From NCBI GenBank assembly GCA_964410945.1, contig CAYPJE010000037.1, positions 1 through 30,309 on the forward strand: a DNA stretch of 30,309 nucleotides, written 5' to 3'. Below, piece after piece: positions 1 through 8,339 of this stretch. Within the stretch, counting starts at the first letter, position 1. The number at the start of each line of letters is the position of its first letter. Made by a program: the position numbers and the translations under genes. A model generated the notes under the pieces. The model had not been told where the DNA came from. It saw only the letters and a program-made list of their open reading frames with translations, and made no database searches. This DNA is from CAYPJE01 sp964410945. Its GTDB lineage: Bacteria > Fidelibacterota > Marinisomatia > Marinisomatales > TCS56.

Positions 1-347
1 CCTGGCTCTATCGTATTACCGTCAACACCGCCTATAATTTCAAACGCAAACTGTCCCGGCTCAACCTGGTTGAACCAGATGAAGAAAGAGCGTCCGGACA
101 CCTTGACTGGATCGCTGACTGTAATGATAAGGAATCATCACGGGGCGAAATCATGGGGGCCGTGAAATCCGCCATGACCGTTTTACCACAGAAACAGAGA
201 ACGGTATTTATTTTAAAACATCTTGAGAATCTTAAAATCAAGGATATTGCCAGTATTTTAAATATCTCGGAAGGCACGGTAAAAAGATATTTATTCCGTG
301 CGATGGAGAAACTGCGCGTAGAATTAAAGGAGTATCGCTATGTCTGA
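1..347 (+). CDS. ECF-type RNA polymerase sigma factor, C-terminal part (5' end outside window)
   Basis: The open frame is already running at base 3 (Trp-Leu-Tyr-Arg-Ile-Thr-Val-Asn) and ends at the TGA at 345-347, so only about 114 codons are present. The first visible residues, WLYRITVNTAYNFKRK, match the end of sigma region 2 of ECF factors. The C-terminal half carries region 4: LPQKQRTVFILKHLENLKIKDIA followed by the helix-turn-helix recognition helix ISEGTVKRYLFRAMEKLR. It would direct RNA polymerase to a small set of promoters, and its activity is probably held by the next gene, an anti-sigma factor whose ATG lies inside the last eight bases of this gene. That translational coupling is typical of sigma/anti-sigma pairs. 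The regulon is probably the envelope operon that follows. Subgroup cannot be assigned without the N-terminus. Confidence 0.9.
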   Translation, partial: WLYRITVNTAYNFKRKLSRLNLVEPDEERASGHLDWIADCNDKESSRGEIMGAVKSAMTVLPQKQRTVFILKHLENLKIKDIASILNISEGTVKRYLFRAMEKLRVELKEYRYV

Positions 348-1323
348 TACTACTAAAATCAAATTACAGAACCAGGCCACCCTTTATGTACTGGATGCCC
401 TCAACCCCAGGGAACAGGCCGAATTCGAAGCAAAATTAAAAACAGATTTAGCCCTGCAAGCGCTGGTGGACGAGCTGCGGGGAACACTGAAACTCACCGA
501 CCTGGCAGCGGAAATTAAACCACCGGAACATGTCCTCCAGGGACAGCGCAATCTGCTGCGTGGCAAGATTGACCAGTTGAAAGTACAGTCTCAGCAAAAA
601 GGTATCCGCAACCGGATAGCCAACCACTGGTATGACCTAACAGAACGGTTCTATATCCCCCGTCAACCGGCCTGGGCCGTGGCAACCTATGTCGCCGTCG
701 CCTTCCTGATCGGCCGCCTGGCTTTCCCTACCGTACAGACCGTTACGGCACCGATAGCTGAGTCACAGCCGGATATCCTCCAACTGATCCAGAGTGGGGC
801 CCTGACCAGTGCCGATATCGATCTGCAGGACAATGATCCGGAGGCGATCAGTTTTAATCTGCAGACCAAAAACGATATCAATGTTGAAGGTGGACTGAAC
901 GATTCCGATATTCAACAGATTTTATATTACCTTCTTAAAAATGACAGTAATCCCGGCAAACGCCTCAAAGCGGTGAATCTGATCTCCGATGCCCGTCCAA
1001 TGGAAGAAGGACGAGTCGTCCTGATCTCATCCCTGTTGACCGATCCCAATCCGGGTGTGCGTCTGCGGGCCGCCAAATCCCTCAGTTCCTACGAACTGGA
1101 TAAAACCCTGCGCGATGCCTGCATCAAGGTTCTTTTCGAGGACGAAAATGAAGCGGTACGCATGGCGGTTCTGGGAATTCTGGCTACCAATCCCACCGAA
1201 GATATCATGCCAGCACTGAAGATCATAGCACAAATGGATAAAAATGAATTCATCCGCGACCAGGCACGGCGTGTGGCGGATTCATATCGCAGCCAAGTAG
1301 CAGTAGAACGAATCGAGGAATAA
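340..1323 (+). CDS. Transmembrane anti-sigma factor with C-terminal HEAT-like repeats
   Basis: A protein of 327 residues. The N-terminus (residues about 8-60, including LYVLDALNPREQAEFEAKLK) resembles the RskA-like anti-sigma fold that occludes an ECF sigma factor in the cytoplasm; no CxxC/HxxxC zinc motif is visible. One membrane segment lies at about residues 112-131 (AWAVATYVAVAFLIGRLAF), so the rest should be periplasmic. Residues about 185-320 are helical pairs of HEAT/armadillo type (KRLKAVNLISDA, VRLRAAKSLSSY, EAVRMAVLGILATNP, FIRDQARRVADSY). HEAT repeats bind proteins, so this part may sense an envelope ligand. The start overlaps the sigma gene by 8 bp and the stop is 2 bp before the next ATG, placing it in one operon. 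The anti-sigma role is inferred from position and topology. Confidence 0.75.
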   Translation: MSDTTKIKLQNQATLYVLDALNPREQAEFEAKLKTDLALQALVDELRGTLKLTDLAAEIKPPEHVLQGQRNLLRGKIDQLKVQSQQKGIRNRIANHWYDLTERFYIPRQPAWAVATYVAVAFLIGRLAFPTVQTVTAPIAESQPDILQLIQSGALTSADIDLQDNDPEAISFNLQTKNDINVEGGLNDSDIQQILYYLLKNDSNPGKRLKAVNLISDARPMEEGRVVLISSLLTDPNPGVRLRAAKSLSSYELDKTLRDACIKVLFEDENEAVRMAVLGILATNPTEDIMPALKIIAQMDKNEFIRDQARRVADSYRSQVAVERIEE

Positions 1324-1325
1324 TA

Positions 1326-2585
1326 ATGAAAAGGATCCTGGCAACGCTAATCCTATCCCACTTGATTTTCGGACAAGAAATCCTGCAGCATTTTGACCTG
1401 GATAAATCCAATCACTACGTCGGTACCACCACCTATGAATTTGATATTGATCGCGATCTGGGAGGATTCTCAAGCTGGACGATCAGTATCTCTGATATTA
1501 AAGGTGAGGTATCATTCAGTGGTGAACCCGGGAATATTATACAGATTACAGAAGAAGTATCGATCTGGGCTAAATCAGGAATGCGGGCCAAAGCTTACTT
1601 CGACGATTACCGCGCGCAGATAAAACAACTGGAGGAAGCCCACATACTGGAGATTACCGGAACCGGAGAATGGCCGGTCCGGTCGGCTTTCGAATATTCG
1701 ATAATAATTCCTATTAATACCAATGTTAAAGCCAAGACCAGTGGCGGGGATGTCGATGCCGAAAACATTACCGGTGAGGTTGTATTGATCACCAGTGGCG
1801 GCGATATCGATCTGGAAAAATTGACCGGTAAGGTTACCGCCCGTACCAGTGGTGGTGAAATCTGGATCGAAAATTCGGAAGGTATTGTTTCATTGAATAC
1901 CTCCGGTGGCGATATTGTTGTCGAACACCTGGCCGGTGAAGTACTGGCCAATACCTCCGGCGGTGATATCGATATCGAATCGGTTCAGGGGGATGTGAGC
2001 GTTCAGACCAGTGGCGGTGATTTATCATTTCAGGATATTGTCGGCCATACGCTGAAAGGAAACACCTCCGGCGGTGATATCGAAGCTTATCGTATCCAGG
2101 CCACAATGGATGTTTATACCAGCGGCGGTGATATCGAAGTGGAAGATTTGTCCGGATCGATTAAAGGCACCACATCCGGCGGCGATATCGAAATTGACGA
2201 TATCCGCGGTGGCGCTGCAGTCACCACCAGCGGTGGTGATATCGATATAACCGGATTACGCGGTGGTTTACGAGCCAAAACCGCATCGGGACAAATTGAA
2301 ATTGAAAAAATATGGGACCGTAAGATCGAAGAACACGCCATCGATATTATCAATGACCATGGATCCATTTATTTAACTCTCCCTGGAAATTTTCCCGCAC
2401 AGATTGATGCAGTAGTGGAAAATGAGATATCATCTTATGTAATCGAAAGTGATTTCCCCCTGGAGATCGATAAGCAACAGGATGAAGTACACGGTGAAAG
2501 CACACTTGGTTCCGGAACCTATCAGGTAAAACTGCGGACCAACCATGGAACGATTACGATTGAAAAGGGTAACGATGATGATTAA
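1326..2585 (+). CDS. Exported DUF4097-type beta-solenoid protein with TSGGDI repeats
   Basis: A protein of 419 residues with a signal peptide (residues 1-17, MKRILATLILSHLIFGQ). Residues about 50-135 form a non-repeated beta-rich region. Residues 138-318 consist of ten consecutive 18-19-residue units, each starting TSGGD or TSGGE and each with alternating hydrophobic residues (TSGGDIDLEKLTGKVTAR type); an eleventh, degenerate unit starts TASGQIEIE. This is the pattern of the DUF4097 beta-strand-repeat family, expected to fold as a right-handed solenoid outside the cytoplasm. The last 100 residues lack the repeat. The gene is 2 bp after the anti-sigma gene, and its end overlaps the start of the next gene. 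Function is unknown; a surface or periplasmic structural role is likely. No sorting domain is present. Confidence 0.8.
   Translation: MKRILATLILSHLIFGQEILQHFDLDKSNHYVGTTTYEFDIDRDLGGFSSWTISISDIKGEVSFSGEPGNIIQITEEVSIWAKSGMRAKAYFDDYRAQIKQLEEAHILEITGTGEWPVRSAFEYSIIIPINTNVKAKTSGGDVDAENITGEVVLITSGGDIDLEKLTGKVTARTSGGEIWIENSEGIVSLNTSGGDIVVEHLAGEVLANTSGGDIDIESVQGDVSVQTSGGDLSFQDIVGHTLKGNTSGGDIEAYRIQATMDVYTSGGDIEVEDLSGSIKGTTSGGDIEIDDIRGGAAVTTSGGDIDITGLRGGLRAKTASGQIEIEKIWDRKIEEHAIDIINDHGSIYLTLPGNFPAQIDAVVENEISSYVIESDFPLEIDKQQDEVHGESTLGSGTYQVKLRTNHGTITIEKGNDDD
1737..2279 (+). repeat. Tandem 54-bp coding repeat (10 units)
   Basis: Ten in-frame units of 54 bp (one of 57 bp) encode the TSGGD/E repeats. The start of each unit is close to ACC AGT GGC GGT GAT ATC, with synonymous changes between copies, while the second half of each unit is much more variable. 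This suggests an old expansion kept by structural selection rather than a recent slippage array. Confidence 0.85.
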
Positions 2586-4104
2586 AATAATTTCAAGCAT
2601 ATTAATATTATTTATGGGCCTGTCGGCACAAAAATCCGATAACCTGGCCTATAACAATGCTGCCATGTTATACGATGAATATTCCATGGCAGAAAATGAA
2701 GATTATTCCATTCCTTCGGAAGAAATCAAATTCTTCGGTGATTATTACATTGATGTAAATGAAGTTAATACCGATAAAGTTCGCATTGTCGGTGGTGATC
2801 TCACCGTAAACGGCCAGATCGACGGACAATTCACTGTTATCGGTGGGGATGTATATATTAAACCCAATGCCGTTGTGAACGGCCGGATTGTAGCGATCGG
2901 TGGAGAAGTCCATAAGGATGAAGGTGCCCGTATCAACGGGCGGATAATAGAAACTAACCTTTCACAGGGGCTTACCTACAAAGATACCCATGATGAAGAC
3001 AGCAGTGTTAAGGGCAAATCTGATTTTTCGCTCAAGGAACGATCCTGGTATGCCAAGCGCAGCTGGATTCACCCCAAGACAAGCTGGTTCATCTATAATC
3101 GCAACGAGGGGTTATTTATTACGCCTTTCAATTATAAGTGGGACCGGCGTTCACTATCCAACCTGCGCTTGAACCTCAGTGCCGGTTGGCGTTTCGGGCA
3201 GGATGAAGCGGCTGGTAGAATTACCATGGAAGGCTATTTCCTTAATCGGATGATAATTCTGTATGGCAGTGCTTTCCGTGAGAGCCGCACCGATGATTTC
3301 TATCGCCTGCCGGAACTGGAAAACTCCCTGGCTTCCATTCTGGGCCGCCAGGATTTCTATGACCGCTGGGATGAGCTGGGATCTGAAGGTGGTGTTGGAA
3401 TCGATCTGCCCTGGATCAGAATCAAGGCCAGTTATGTGATTGCAGAAGTAGATTCAATTCCGGTCGATGAAAATGTCTGGTCGGTCTTTAATGACAATCG
3501 TCTGGTCCGTGAAAATCTTGATATTATTCCCGGAAATACGGAGAGCCTTCGGCTGACATTTGCCTTTAAACCCCGGAAATTCAGCCCTTACGAGTCCGGA
3601 ATTGCATTATTTGCAAATCTGGAGGATGTAGTCGCGGCCGATTCCTACGATACGTATCAGCGGGCCCTGGGTATGGCCATAGCCGGACTGGAAATCACTC
3701 CCGGTGTAGTGATCAGGGGTCGGCTGGTAGCGGGAACATCAACCGGTACACTTCCCGGCTTCCGGTATTTCAGTGTTGGCGGACTTGGTTCTATTGCCGC
3801 CTATCCATACAAACTTCAGACAGGCGATCAGTTTGTTCAGCTGAATGGTGAATTGGTTTTCGCACCGGATTTTCTCGACAACGATATTACCCTGATCGTG
3901 TTTGGAGATACCGGTAATGCCTGGATGCGCTCCGATTATGAGCTGACGGATATCGATTCAATCATCGAGAATGGTAAATCTTCAGCCGGTATCGGTTTTG
4001 GATTCGCCGATGATGACGATATTGACCTGCGTTTCAATATTGCCCGGCCACTGGATGGAACCGATTACTGGGAATCAACATTGAGAATTAATTTCAATTT
4101 CTGA
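2575..4104 (+). CDS. Exported bactofilin-like domain fused to outer-membrane beta-barrel
   Basis: The frame opens at 2545 but I take the ATG at 2575, giving 509 residues: GAAAAGGG (2562-2569) sits just upstream and this start gives a clean signal peptide (MMIKIISSILILFMGLSAQ). The ATG at 2578 is equally possible. After a linker, residues about 55-130 carry short repeated strands (VRIVGGDLTVNGQ, FTVIGGDVYIKPNAVVNG, RIVAIGGEVHKDEG), the look of a bactofilin/polymer-forming solenoid. From about residue 180 to the end the protein is rich in aromatic amphipathic strands and ends RINFNF with a terminal Phe, as outer-membrane barrels do. YPYKLQTGDQFVQLNGELVF recalls the end of BamA/TpsB-type barrels. 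It overlaps the stop of the upstream gene (ATGATGATTAA) and lies 10 bp before the next gene. The barrel call is good; the transported or anchored partner is unknown. Confidence 0.7.
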   Translation: MMIKIISSILILFMGLSAQKSDNLAYNNAAMLYDEYSMAENEDYSIPSEEIKFFGDYYIDVNEVNTDKVRIVGGDLTVNGQIDGQFTVIGGDVYIKPNAVVNGRIVAIGGEVHKDEGARINGRIIETNLSQGLTYKDTHDEDSSVKGKSDFSLKERSWYAKRSWIHPKTSWFIYNRNEGLFITPFNYKWDRRSLSNLRLNLSAGWRFGQDEAAGRITMEGYFLNRMIILYGSAFRESRTDDFYRLPELENSLASILGRQDFYDRWDELGSEGGVGIDLPWIRIKASYVIAEVDSIPVDENVWSVFNDNRLVRENLDIIPGNTESLRLTFAFKPRKFSPYESGIALFANLEDVVAADSYDTYQRALGMAIAGLEITPGVVIRGRLVAGTSTGTLPGFRYFSVGGLGSIAAYPYKLQTGDQFVQLNGELVFAPDFLDNDITLIVFGDTGNAWMRSDYELTDIDSIIENGKSSAGIGFGFADDDDIDLRFNIARPLDGTDYWESTLRINFNF

Positions 4105-4114
4105 GGCAGAATAA

Positions 4115-5182
4115 ATGCGCATAAAAATATTATTTGCTATATTAATAACCAGTCTGATCTTCGGGCAATCAGATAAATATACCCGCTTTCTGACCGAAAT
4201 TGAAATCTATGCCAAAGCCCATGATGAACATTATTCCGGAAATTCGAAAGATCATGAGAAGACTGAGAAGTATGATTTCCAACTGGGTAATATTGAGAAT
4301 CTGGATGTCAGATTTGAATACGGCTTTGGCGTTCTGGAAATAGAAGCCGGGAGAAAGGGCCGGATCACCGGCGAAATCAGTTATAATGAATATGAATTTA
4401 AACCCCAGGTAAGTTATGATACCTATGGTACCAGTGGCATATTCAAAGCCAAGATCAAGTCAAACCACTCGGTACGAGCCCGGGAACGGGAACGGGCCCG
4501 TTACCGCGCCGATGAGGCTGATGACCACGATGATGAAGCCAATGACCATGATTATGATTATGATTATGACTACGACTATGATTACGATTATGATGTTGAA
4601 GAAACAGAGCGAATCAGATTCGATTTCGACTTTGATGAAGATGATATAATCCAGGAGTTTGACTTCAAATTACCCCCTGGTATTCCAACGGATGTCTATA
4701 TGGATTTTGGTCTGGGCCAGGCCGATATCGACCTTACCGATCTCAGTATCAGCAACCTGGAAGTTGAATGCGGTCTCAGCGATGTGAAACTGGAAATGGA
4801 TAACAGTAATCCGACCAAGTGCAAAGAGGTATATATCGAGAGCGGCCTGGGGGATTTCAATGGCCATGGACTCGGCAACCTGCGGTCAAAATATATCAAC
4901 GTGGAAGTGGATCTGGGCGCCTCATACGTGGATTTGCGAGATCAGTCAACTGACCTGACCGGGGATATTTCCGTTGGACTGGGTTCGCTGGAACTGGTAC
5001 TTCCCGAGGATGCCAATATCAAAATCAGGGTTGATGACAGCTTTTTATCTTCCATTGATCTGGATGACCTGGTTAAAACCGGCCACAAGGAATGGCGTTC
5101 GGAAGACTGGAAAAGCCGGCGGCCTATTATCGAACTGGATATATCAATCGGCCTGGGTTCGGTTGATGTAGACCTGGATTAA
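4115..5182 (+). CDS. Exported toast-rack/DUF4097-like protein with Asp-Tyr tract
   Basis: A protein of 355 residues with a signal peptide (MRIKILFAILITSLIFGQ). Residues about 60-120 and 190-355 are made of short glycine-punctuated strands (VRFEYGFGVLEIEAG, YMDFGLGQADIDLTD, YINVEVDLGASYVDL, ISVGLGSLELVLPEDANIKI), similar to the toast-rack/LiaF-C and DUF4097 folds. Between them lie a basic stretch (RARERERARYRADEADD) and an acidic, low-complexity tract of alternating Asp and Tyr (residues 146-160), followed by FDFDFDEDD. The gene is the last of the five-gene operon and is followed by a strong terminator. The acidic tract could bind cations or a basic surface, but that is speculation. No enzymatic motif is visible. 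Confidence 0.7.
   Translation: MRIKILFAILITSLIFGQSDKYTRFLTEIEIYAKAHDEHYSGNSKDHEKTEKYDFQLGNIENLDVRFEYGFGVLEIEAGRKGRITGEISYNEYEFKPQVSYDTYGTSGIFKAKIKSNHSVRARERERARYRADEADDHDDEANDHDYDYDYDYDYDYDYDVEETERIRFDFDFDEDDIIQEFDFKLPPGIPTDVYMDFGLGQADIDLTDLSISNLEVECGLSDVKLEMDNSNPTKCKEVYIESGLGDFNGHGLGNLRSKYINVEVDLGASYVDLRDQSTDLTGDISVGLGSLELVLPEDANIKIRVDDSFLSSIDLDDLVKTGHKEWRSEDWKSRRPIIELDISIGLGSVDVDLD
4550..4594 (+). repeat. GAT-TAT codon microsatellite (Asp-Tyr tract)
   Basis: Fifteen codons alternate Asp and Tyr (GAT/GAC with TAT/TAC), beginning right after an AAT-GAC-CAT triplet series. A few third-position changes interrupt the 6-bp period. Such a tract is prone to slippage in steps of two residues without breaking the frame. 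Confidence 0.9.
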
Positions 5183-5213
5183 CCAGGAATACACCCTAAA
5201 TACTAATCATTAA

Positions 5214-5242
5214 CCGCCGATTTTTATCGGCGGTTTTATTTT
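5214..5242 (+). terminator. Rho-independent terminator of the five-gene envelope operon
   Basis: CCGCCGAT (5214-5221), a TTTT loop, ATCGGCGG (5226-5233), then TTTTATTTT. The perfect 8-bp stem lies 31 bp after the stop at 5182. The stop codon of the convergent elbB gene (5236-5238, TAA on the minus strand) falls inside the T-tail. Confidence 0.9.
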
Positions 5243-5901
5243 ATCAGATCAATGACGGCGGCAACCAGCTTGTCGATTCCAGTAGCGACATCACTGATTC
5301 TGGCAGCTGACATATAAGCCGGAGAAGTCACAATTTTATTATCCTGATCAATTACGATACCAGTAGCTTCACAGGGGACATGTACCTGTCCCATACTATC
5401 GATATCCCGGGCCGTGGTAGTATTATTGCCGATTGTCAGCCGGGCTTTACGGCCGATACGGCTCATTATCTTGGCAATCATCACCGGGGATATACATAAG
5501 GAACCGATTGGTTTTCCGGCTTCCAGCATCTGTACAACCAGACTCATCACATCCGGATTGACCTCACACTCCGGCCCGACCATGGCATAATCACTCAGGT
5601 TCTTTGCCACTCCGTATCCACCCGGAATAATTAGCGCATCCAGTTCGGAAGCGTTTATATTGGACATTTCACGGATATTGCCACGGGCAATCCTTGCGGC
5701 TTCAACCAGCACATTCCGATTCTCATTTTCCATCTCATTGCCGTTAAGATGATTGACGGTATGTAATTGATCAATATTCGGTGCCATCAGAATTTGTTCG
5801 GTACCGGCCCGGTCCAGGGCCAGCATCGTCAGAACCGCCTCATGCAGCTCGGAACCATCATATACACCGCTACCGGATAGAACTACTCCAATTTTTAACA
5901 T
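5236..5901 (-). CDS. elbB: ElbB-type DJ-1/PfpI family protein (glyoxalase III-like)
   Basis: A protein of 221 residues, the usual length of ElbB (isoprenoid biosynthesis protein with amidotransferase-like domain). Recognised from GVYDGSELHEAVLTMLALDR near the N-terminus, NVLVEAARIARGNI, the nucleophile-loop approach DALIIPGGYGVAKNLSDY, and the nucleophile elbow GSLCISPVMIAKI with Cys136. E. coli ElbB has been shown to have weak glyoxalase activity; its physiological role is unclear. From memory the family motif near residue 11 is GCGVYDG, while here it is GSGVYDG, so one commonly conserved Cys appears replaced by Ser. It lies 20 bp downstream of sppA on the same strand and is probably co-transcribed with it. 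Its stop overlaps the terminator of the opposing operon. Confidence 0.88.
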   Translation of the reverse strand: MLKIGVVLSGSGVYDGSELHEAVLTMLALDRAGTEQILMAPNIDQLHTVNHLNGNEMENENRNVLVEAARIARGNIREMSNINASELDALIIPGGYGVAKNLSDYAMVGPECEVNPDVMSLVVQMLEAGKPIGSLCISPVMIAKIMSRIGRKARLTIGNNTTTARDIDSMGQVHVPCEATGIVIDQDNKIVTSPAYMSAARISDVATGIDKLVAAVIDLIK

Positions 5902-5921
5902 TATTTACTCCCGATTTAATG

Positions 5922-8327
5922 TTATTCAATTTCTATGATTGACTCCATCAGATAAAGAGCTGGCTCGGAATTTAATAAAGCCACCCGATCCAAGACTTTA
6001 CCCAGCTCCAATTGACTGTCCAGCGTTTCCAGTTCTTTTAAAATTGTTGTCGTAGCTTTCATATTAAAATCAAATTCGGGACGGTCATATCCAGGATAGA
6101 TTTTTATCGGAACATCCCGGTCGTTCTTGATTCCAAGGCGTTGCTTCATCAATACAAAAGCTTGTTCCAGACCACCCAGTTCATCCACCAGACCAATCTG
6201 TTGAGCATCAATTCCAGACCATATTCTACCCTGCCCCACCGAATCAACGGCACTGATTTCCAGGCTTCTGCCCTCCGCAACACGTTGGAGAAATATATCA
6301 TAATAGTTGTCAACCAGGGCCTGCATCCGCTGCCCTTCCTGATCAGAGAATTCCCGATGAAGGGAAAACATGTCCGCATGCGGTTCACTCTGCAATACTT
6401 CGATATTATATCCTATTTTATTCAATAATTCCGCCCCGGAAATCTTACCTGCCAAAACACCGATCGAGCCGGTGATGCAGGCCGAATCGGCAACGATTGT
6501 ATCGGCGGCACAGGCGATATAATAGCCGCCGGAAGCGGCTACACTGCCCATCGAGACATAAAACGGTTTTTGGTTCTCAGCATCGGCCGAATCGGGATGG
6601 GTGGTCCGATTGACCTCGCGCCAGATATCTTCTGAGGCCAGTATCGATCCGCCGGGGCTGTTAATCCTTAAAATAATCCCAGCGATTGATTTATCCTCCC
6701 GGGCCTTGCGGATGGCCCGTGCCGTAGTGACCGACCCAACCTGTTTACTGTCATCAAAAGGAGAATTGGAGGCCCGTCCCGGTAAAATCGGACCTTCGGC
6801 ATAGATCAGGGCTATCCGTTTTTCCAGTCCGCTCTCCCAGGCATAATCCCATTGATTACGCCAGAATGCGGCCTTCGACAAGTTGATTTCTTCACCAACC
6901 TGATCGCTGACTATTTTCCCAATCTGATCGGGATGATAGGTTCCGTCGATCAAACCAATCTCCAGCGCCTGATCCGGTGTAAATAACGCTTTAGCAAATA
7001 TTGTATCCAGGTTTTTCCTGGTTAATCCAGGACGATCCATTAACATCCTCCGGTACATCCGGTCTATATCATTCAATACTTCCAACCTGGCTTCCCGGCT
7101 GGGATCAGACATACCCTCCCTGGTATAGGTTTCGGCAGCGCTCTTATAGCGGCCCCGGCGATAGTACTGGGCCTTAAGGCCAACCTTATCGAAAGTGCCT
7201 TTCCAGAAATCCACGCCCATGGCAATACCATCGATGAACATGACGCCACCGGAGTTGAGATAAATACCATCAGCCAGGGACAGCAAGGCGTATTGACCGT
7301 CACTCATCACACTGGAGAAAACAAAGATCTGCTTCCCGGCTGCCTTCATCCGCACCAGGGCTTCACGAACTTCCATCATCATGCTGAAGCCCATATACAT
7401 TTCATCCGGGTAGATCACCAATCCGGTAATATCCTCATCACGGGTAAACTGATCAAGCATCTCAATGGTCTGTTTCAGGGTTGTAACCTGCGAACCAATC
7501 ATGGCAACCGGACCTGGCGAATCGCTGATATTGTACCGGAAGCGTACTTCAACAAAGCGTGGTTTCTTCGCTTTCATCAGACTTCGTTTCCGGTCTACGT
7601 TGCTGAAAATACCGATAATTCCATCACTGGTCAGCGAACCGCTTTCATTGACGCTGGCATAGCTTTCCAGCCCACCTAATCCATAACTCAGGGCAACACC
7701 CAACTGCCAGCCTTCCGACTTCAGATCATAAGTCGATTGAAGGATCAGTCCATCAAATACCTCCATTGACAGGCCTGCCAGACCGCCCAGATCGACTATT
7801 TCCGAGCCCGTTTCCTTAATGCGGGAGTCGTAGCTGAGTGTCAGTCGGTCACCCAACGGCCTGAGAGCGATACCCATACGGGTGATTCCTACAGTCTTAG
7901 TGCGGGAATATACATTATCCCACTGGCTACCAATCGAGCACCATTTCATTCCTCGCCAGATTAATCCCAGGTCTATGGCCTCATAACCACGCCTGCTGAA
8001 ATGTGACATGACACCAAAATACAGCCCATAATCCAAATCCATTCCGCTGCCAAAATGGAACAGGTTATAATCATCTTTACGATAGGTAAAACCAAAACCG
8101 GAGGTTCGGGACTGCATCAGCCATGAGAAATCAGTGAGTTCGGAATCGGGTTGGGTAAAATCCACCGGGAACAACAAACGACTGTTGAAATGGCGGTCAA
8201 CCGCCAATCCGGCCGGGTTGGCCAGGATCGCACCGGCATCATCAACTTCAGCCACTGATCCCAGGGGCCTATACTGGGCAAAACCCAGACTAAAAATAAT
8301 CAACACAACAAGTAATTTCTTTGGCAT
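5922..8327 (-). CDS. sppA: Signal peptide peptidase SppA (67K type) with N-terminal barrel-like domain
   Basis: The frame opens at 8339, but the ATG at 8327 is preceded by GGAGAAGG at 6-nt spacing, giving 801 residues. After a signal peptide (MPKKLLVVLIIFSLGFAQ), residues about 20-260 contain an NPAG motif (37-40) and many aromatic amphipathic strands, like PorV/FadL-type outer-membrane barrels. Residues about 270-475 and 500-735 are the two SppA domains. The catalytic dyad is visible: Lys395 in RRGRYKSAAETYTREGM and Ser599 in MGSVAASGGYYIA. The INSPGGS motif at about 556-562 is also present. SppA degrades left-over signal peptides in the inner membrane; here the N-terminal domain suggests a different location, perhaps the outer membrane. 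It is the first gene of a sppA-elbB pair. Confidence 0.88.
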   Translation of the reverse strand: MPKKLLVVLIIFSLGFAQYRPLGSVAEVDDAGAILANPAGLAVDRHFNSRLLFPVDFTQPDSELTDFSWLMQSRTSGFGFTYRKDDYNLFHFGSGMDLDYGLYFGVMSHFSRRGYEAIDLGLIWRGMKWCSIGSQWDNVYSRTKTVGITRMGIALRPLGDRLTLSYDSRIKETGSEIVDLGGLAGLSMEVFDGLILQSTYDLKSEGWQLGVALSYGLGGLESYASVNESGSLTSDGIIGIFSNVDRKRSLMKAKKPRFVEVRFRYNISDSPGPVAMIGSQVTTLKQTIEMLDQFTRDEDITGLVIYPDEMYMGFSMMMEVREALVRMKAAGKQIFVFSSVMSDGQYALLSLADGIYLNSGGVMFIDGIAMGVDFWKGTFDKVGLKAQYYRRGRYKSAAETYTREGMSDPSREARLEVLNDIDRMYRRMLMDRPGLTRKNLDTIFAKALFTPDQALEIGLIDGTYHPDQIGKIVSDQVGEEINLSKAAFWRNQWDYAWESGLEKRIALIYAEGPILPGRASNSPFDDSKQVGSVTTARAIRKAREDKSIAGIILRINSPGGSILASEDIWREVNRTTHPDSADAENQKPFYVSMGSVAASGGYYIACAADTIVADSACITGSIGVLAGKISGAELLNKIGYNIEVLQSEPHADMFSLHREFSDQEGQRMQALVDNYYDIFLQRVAEGRSLEISAVDSVGQGRIWSGIDAQQIGLVDELGGLEQAFVLMKQRLGIKNDRDVPIKIYPGYDRPEFDFNMKATTTILKELETLDSQLELGKVLDRVALLNSEPALYLMESIIEIE

Positions 8328-8339
8328 TACCTTCTCCAT

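Noticed and set aside
1607..2368. Long reverse-strand open frames opposite the TSGGDI repeats
   Set aside because: They are shadows of the repeat's codon pattern, without start signals or known domains.
8328..8339. Longer start of SppA (ATG at 8339)
   Set aside because: No ribosome binding site, whereas GGAGAAGG precedes the ATG at 8327.
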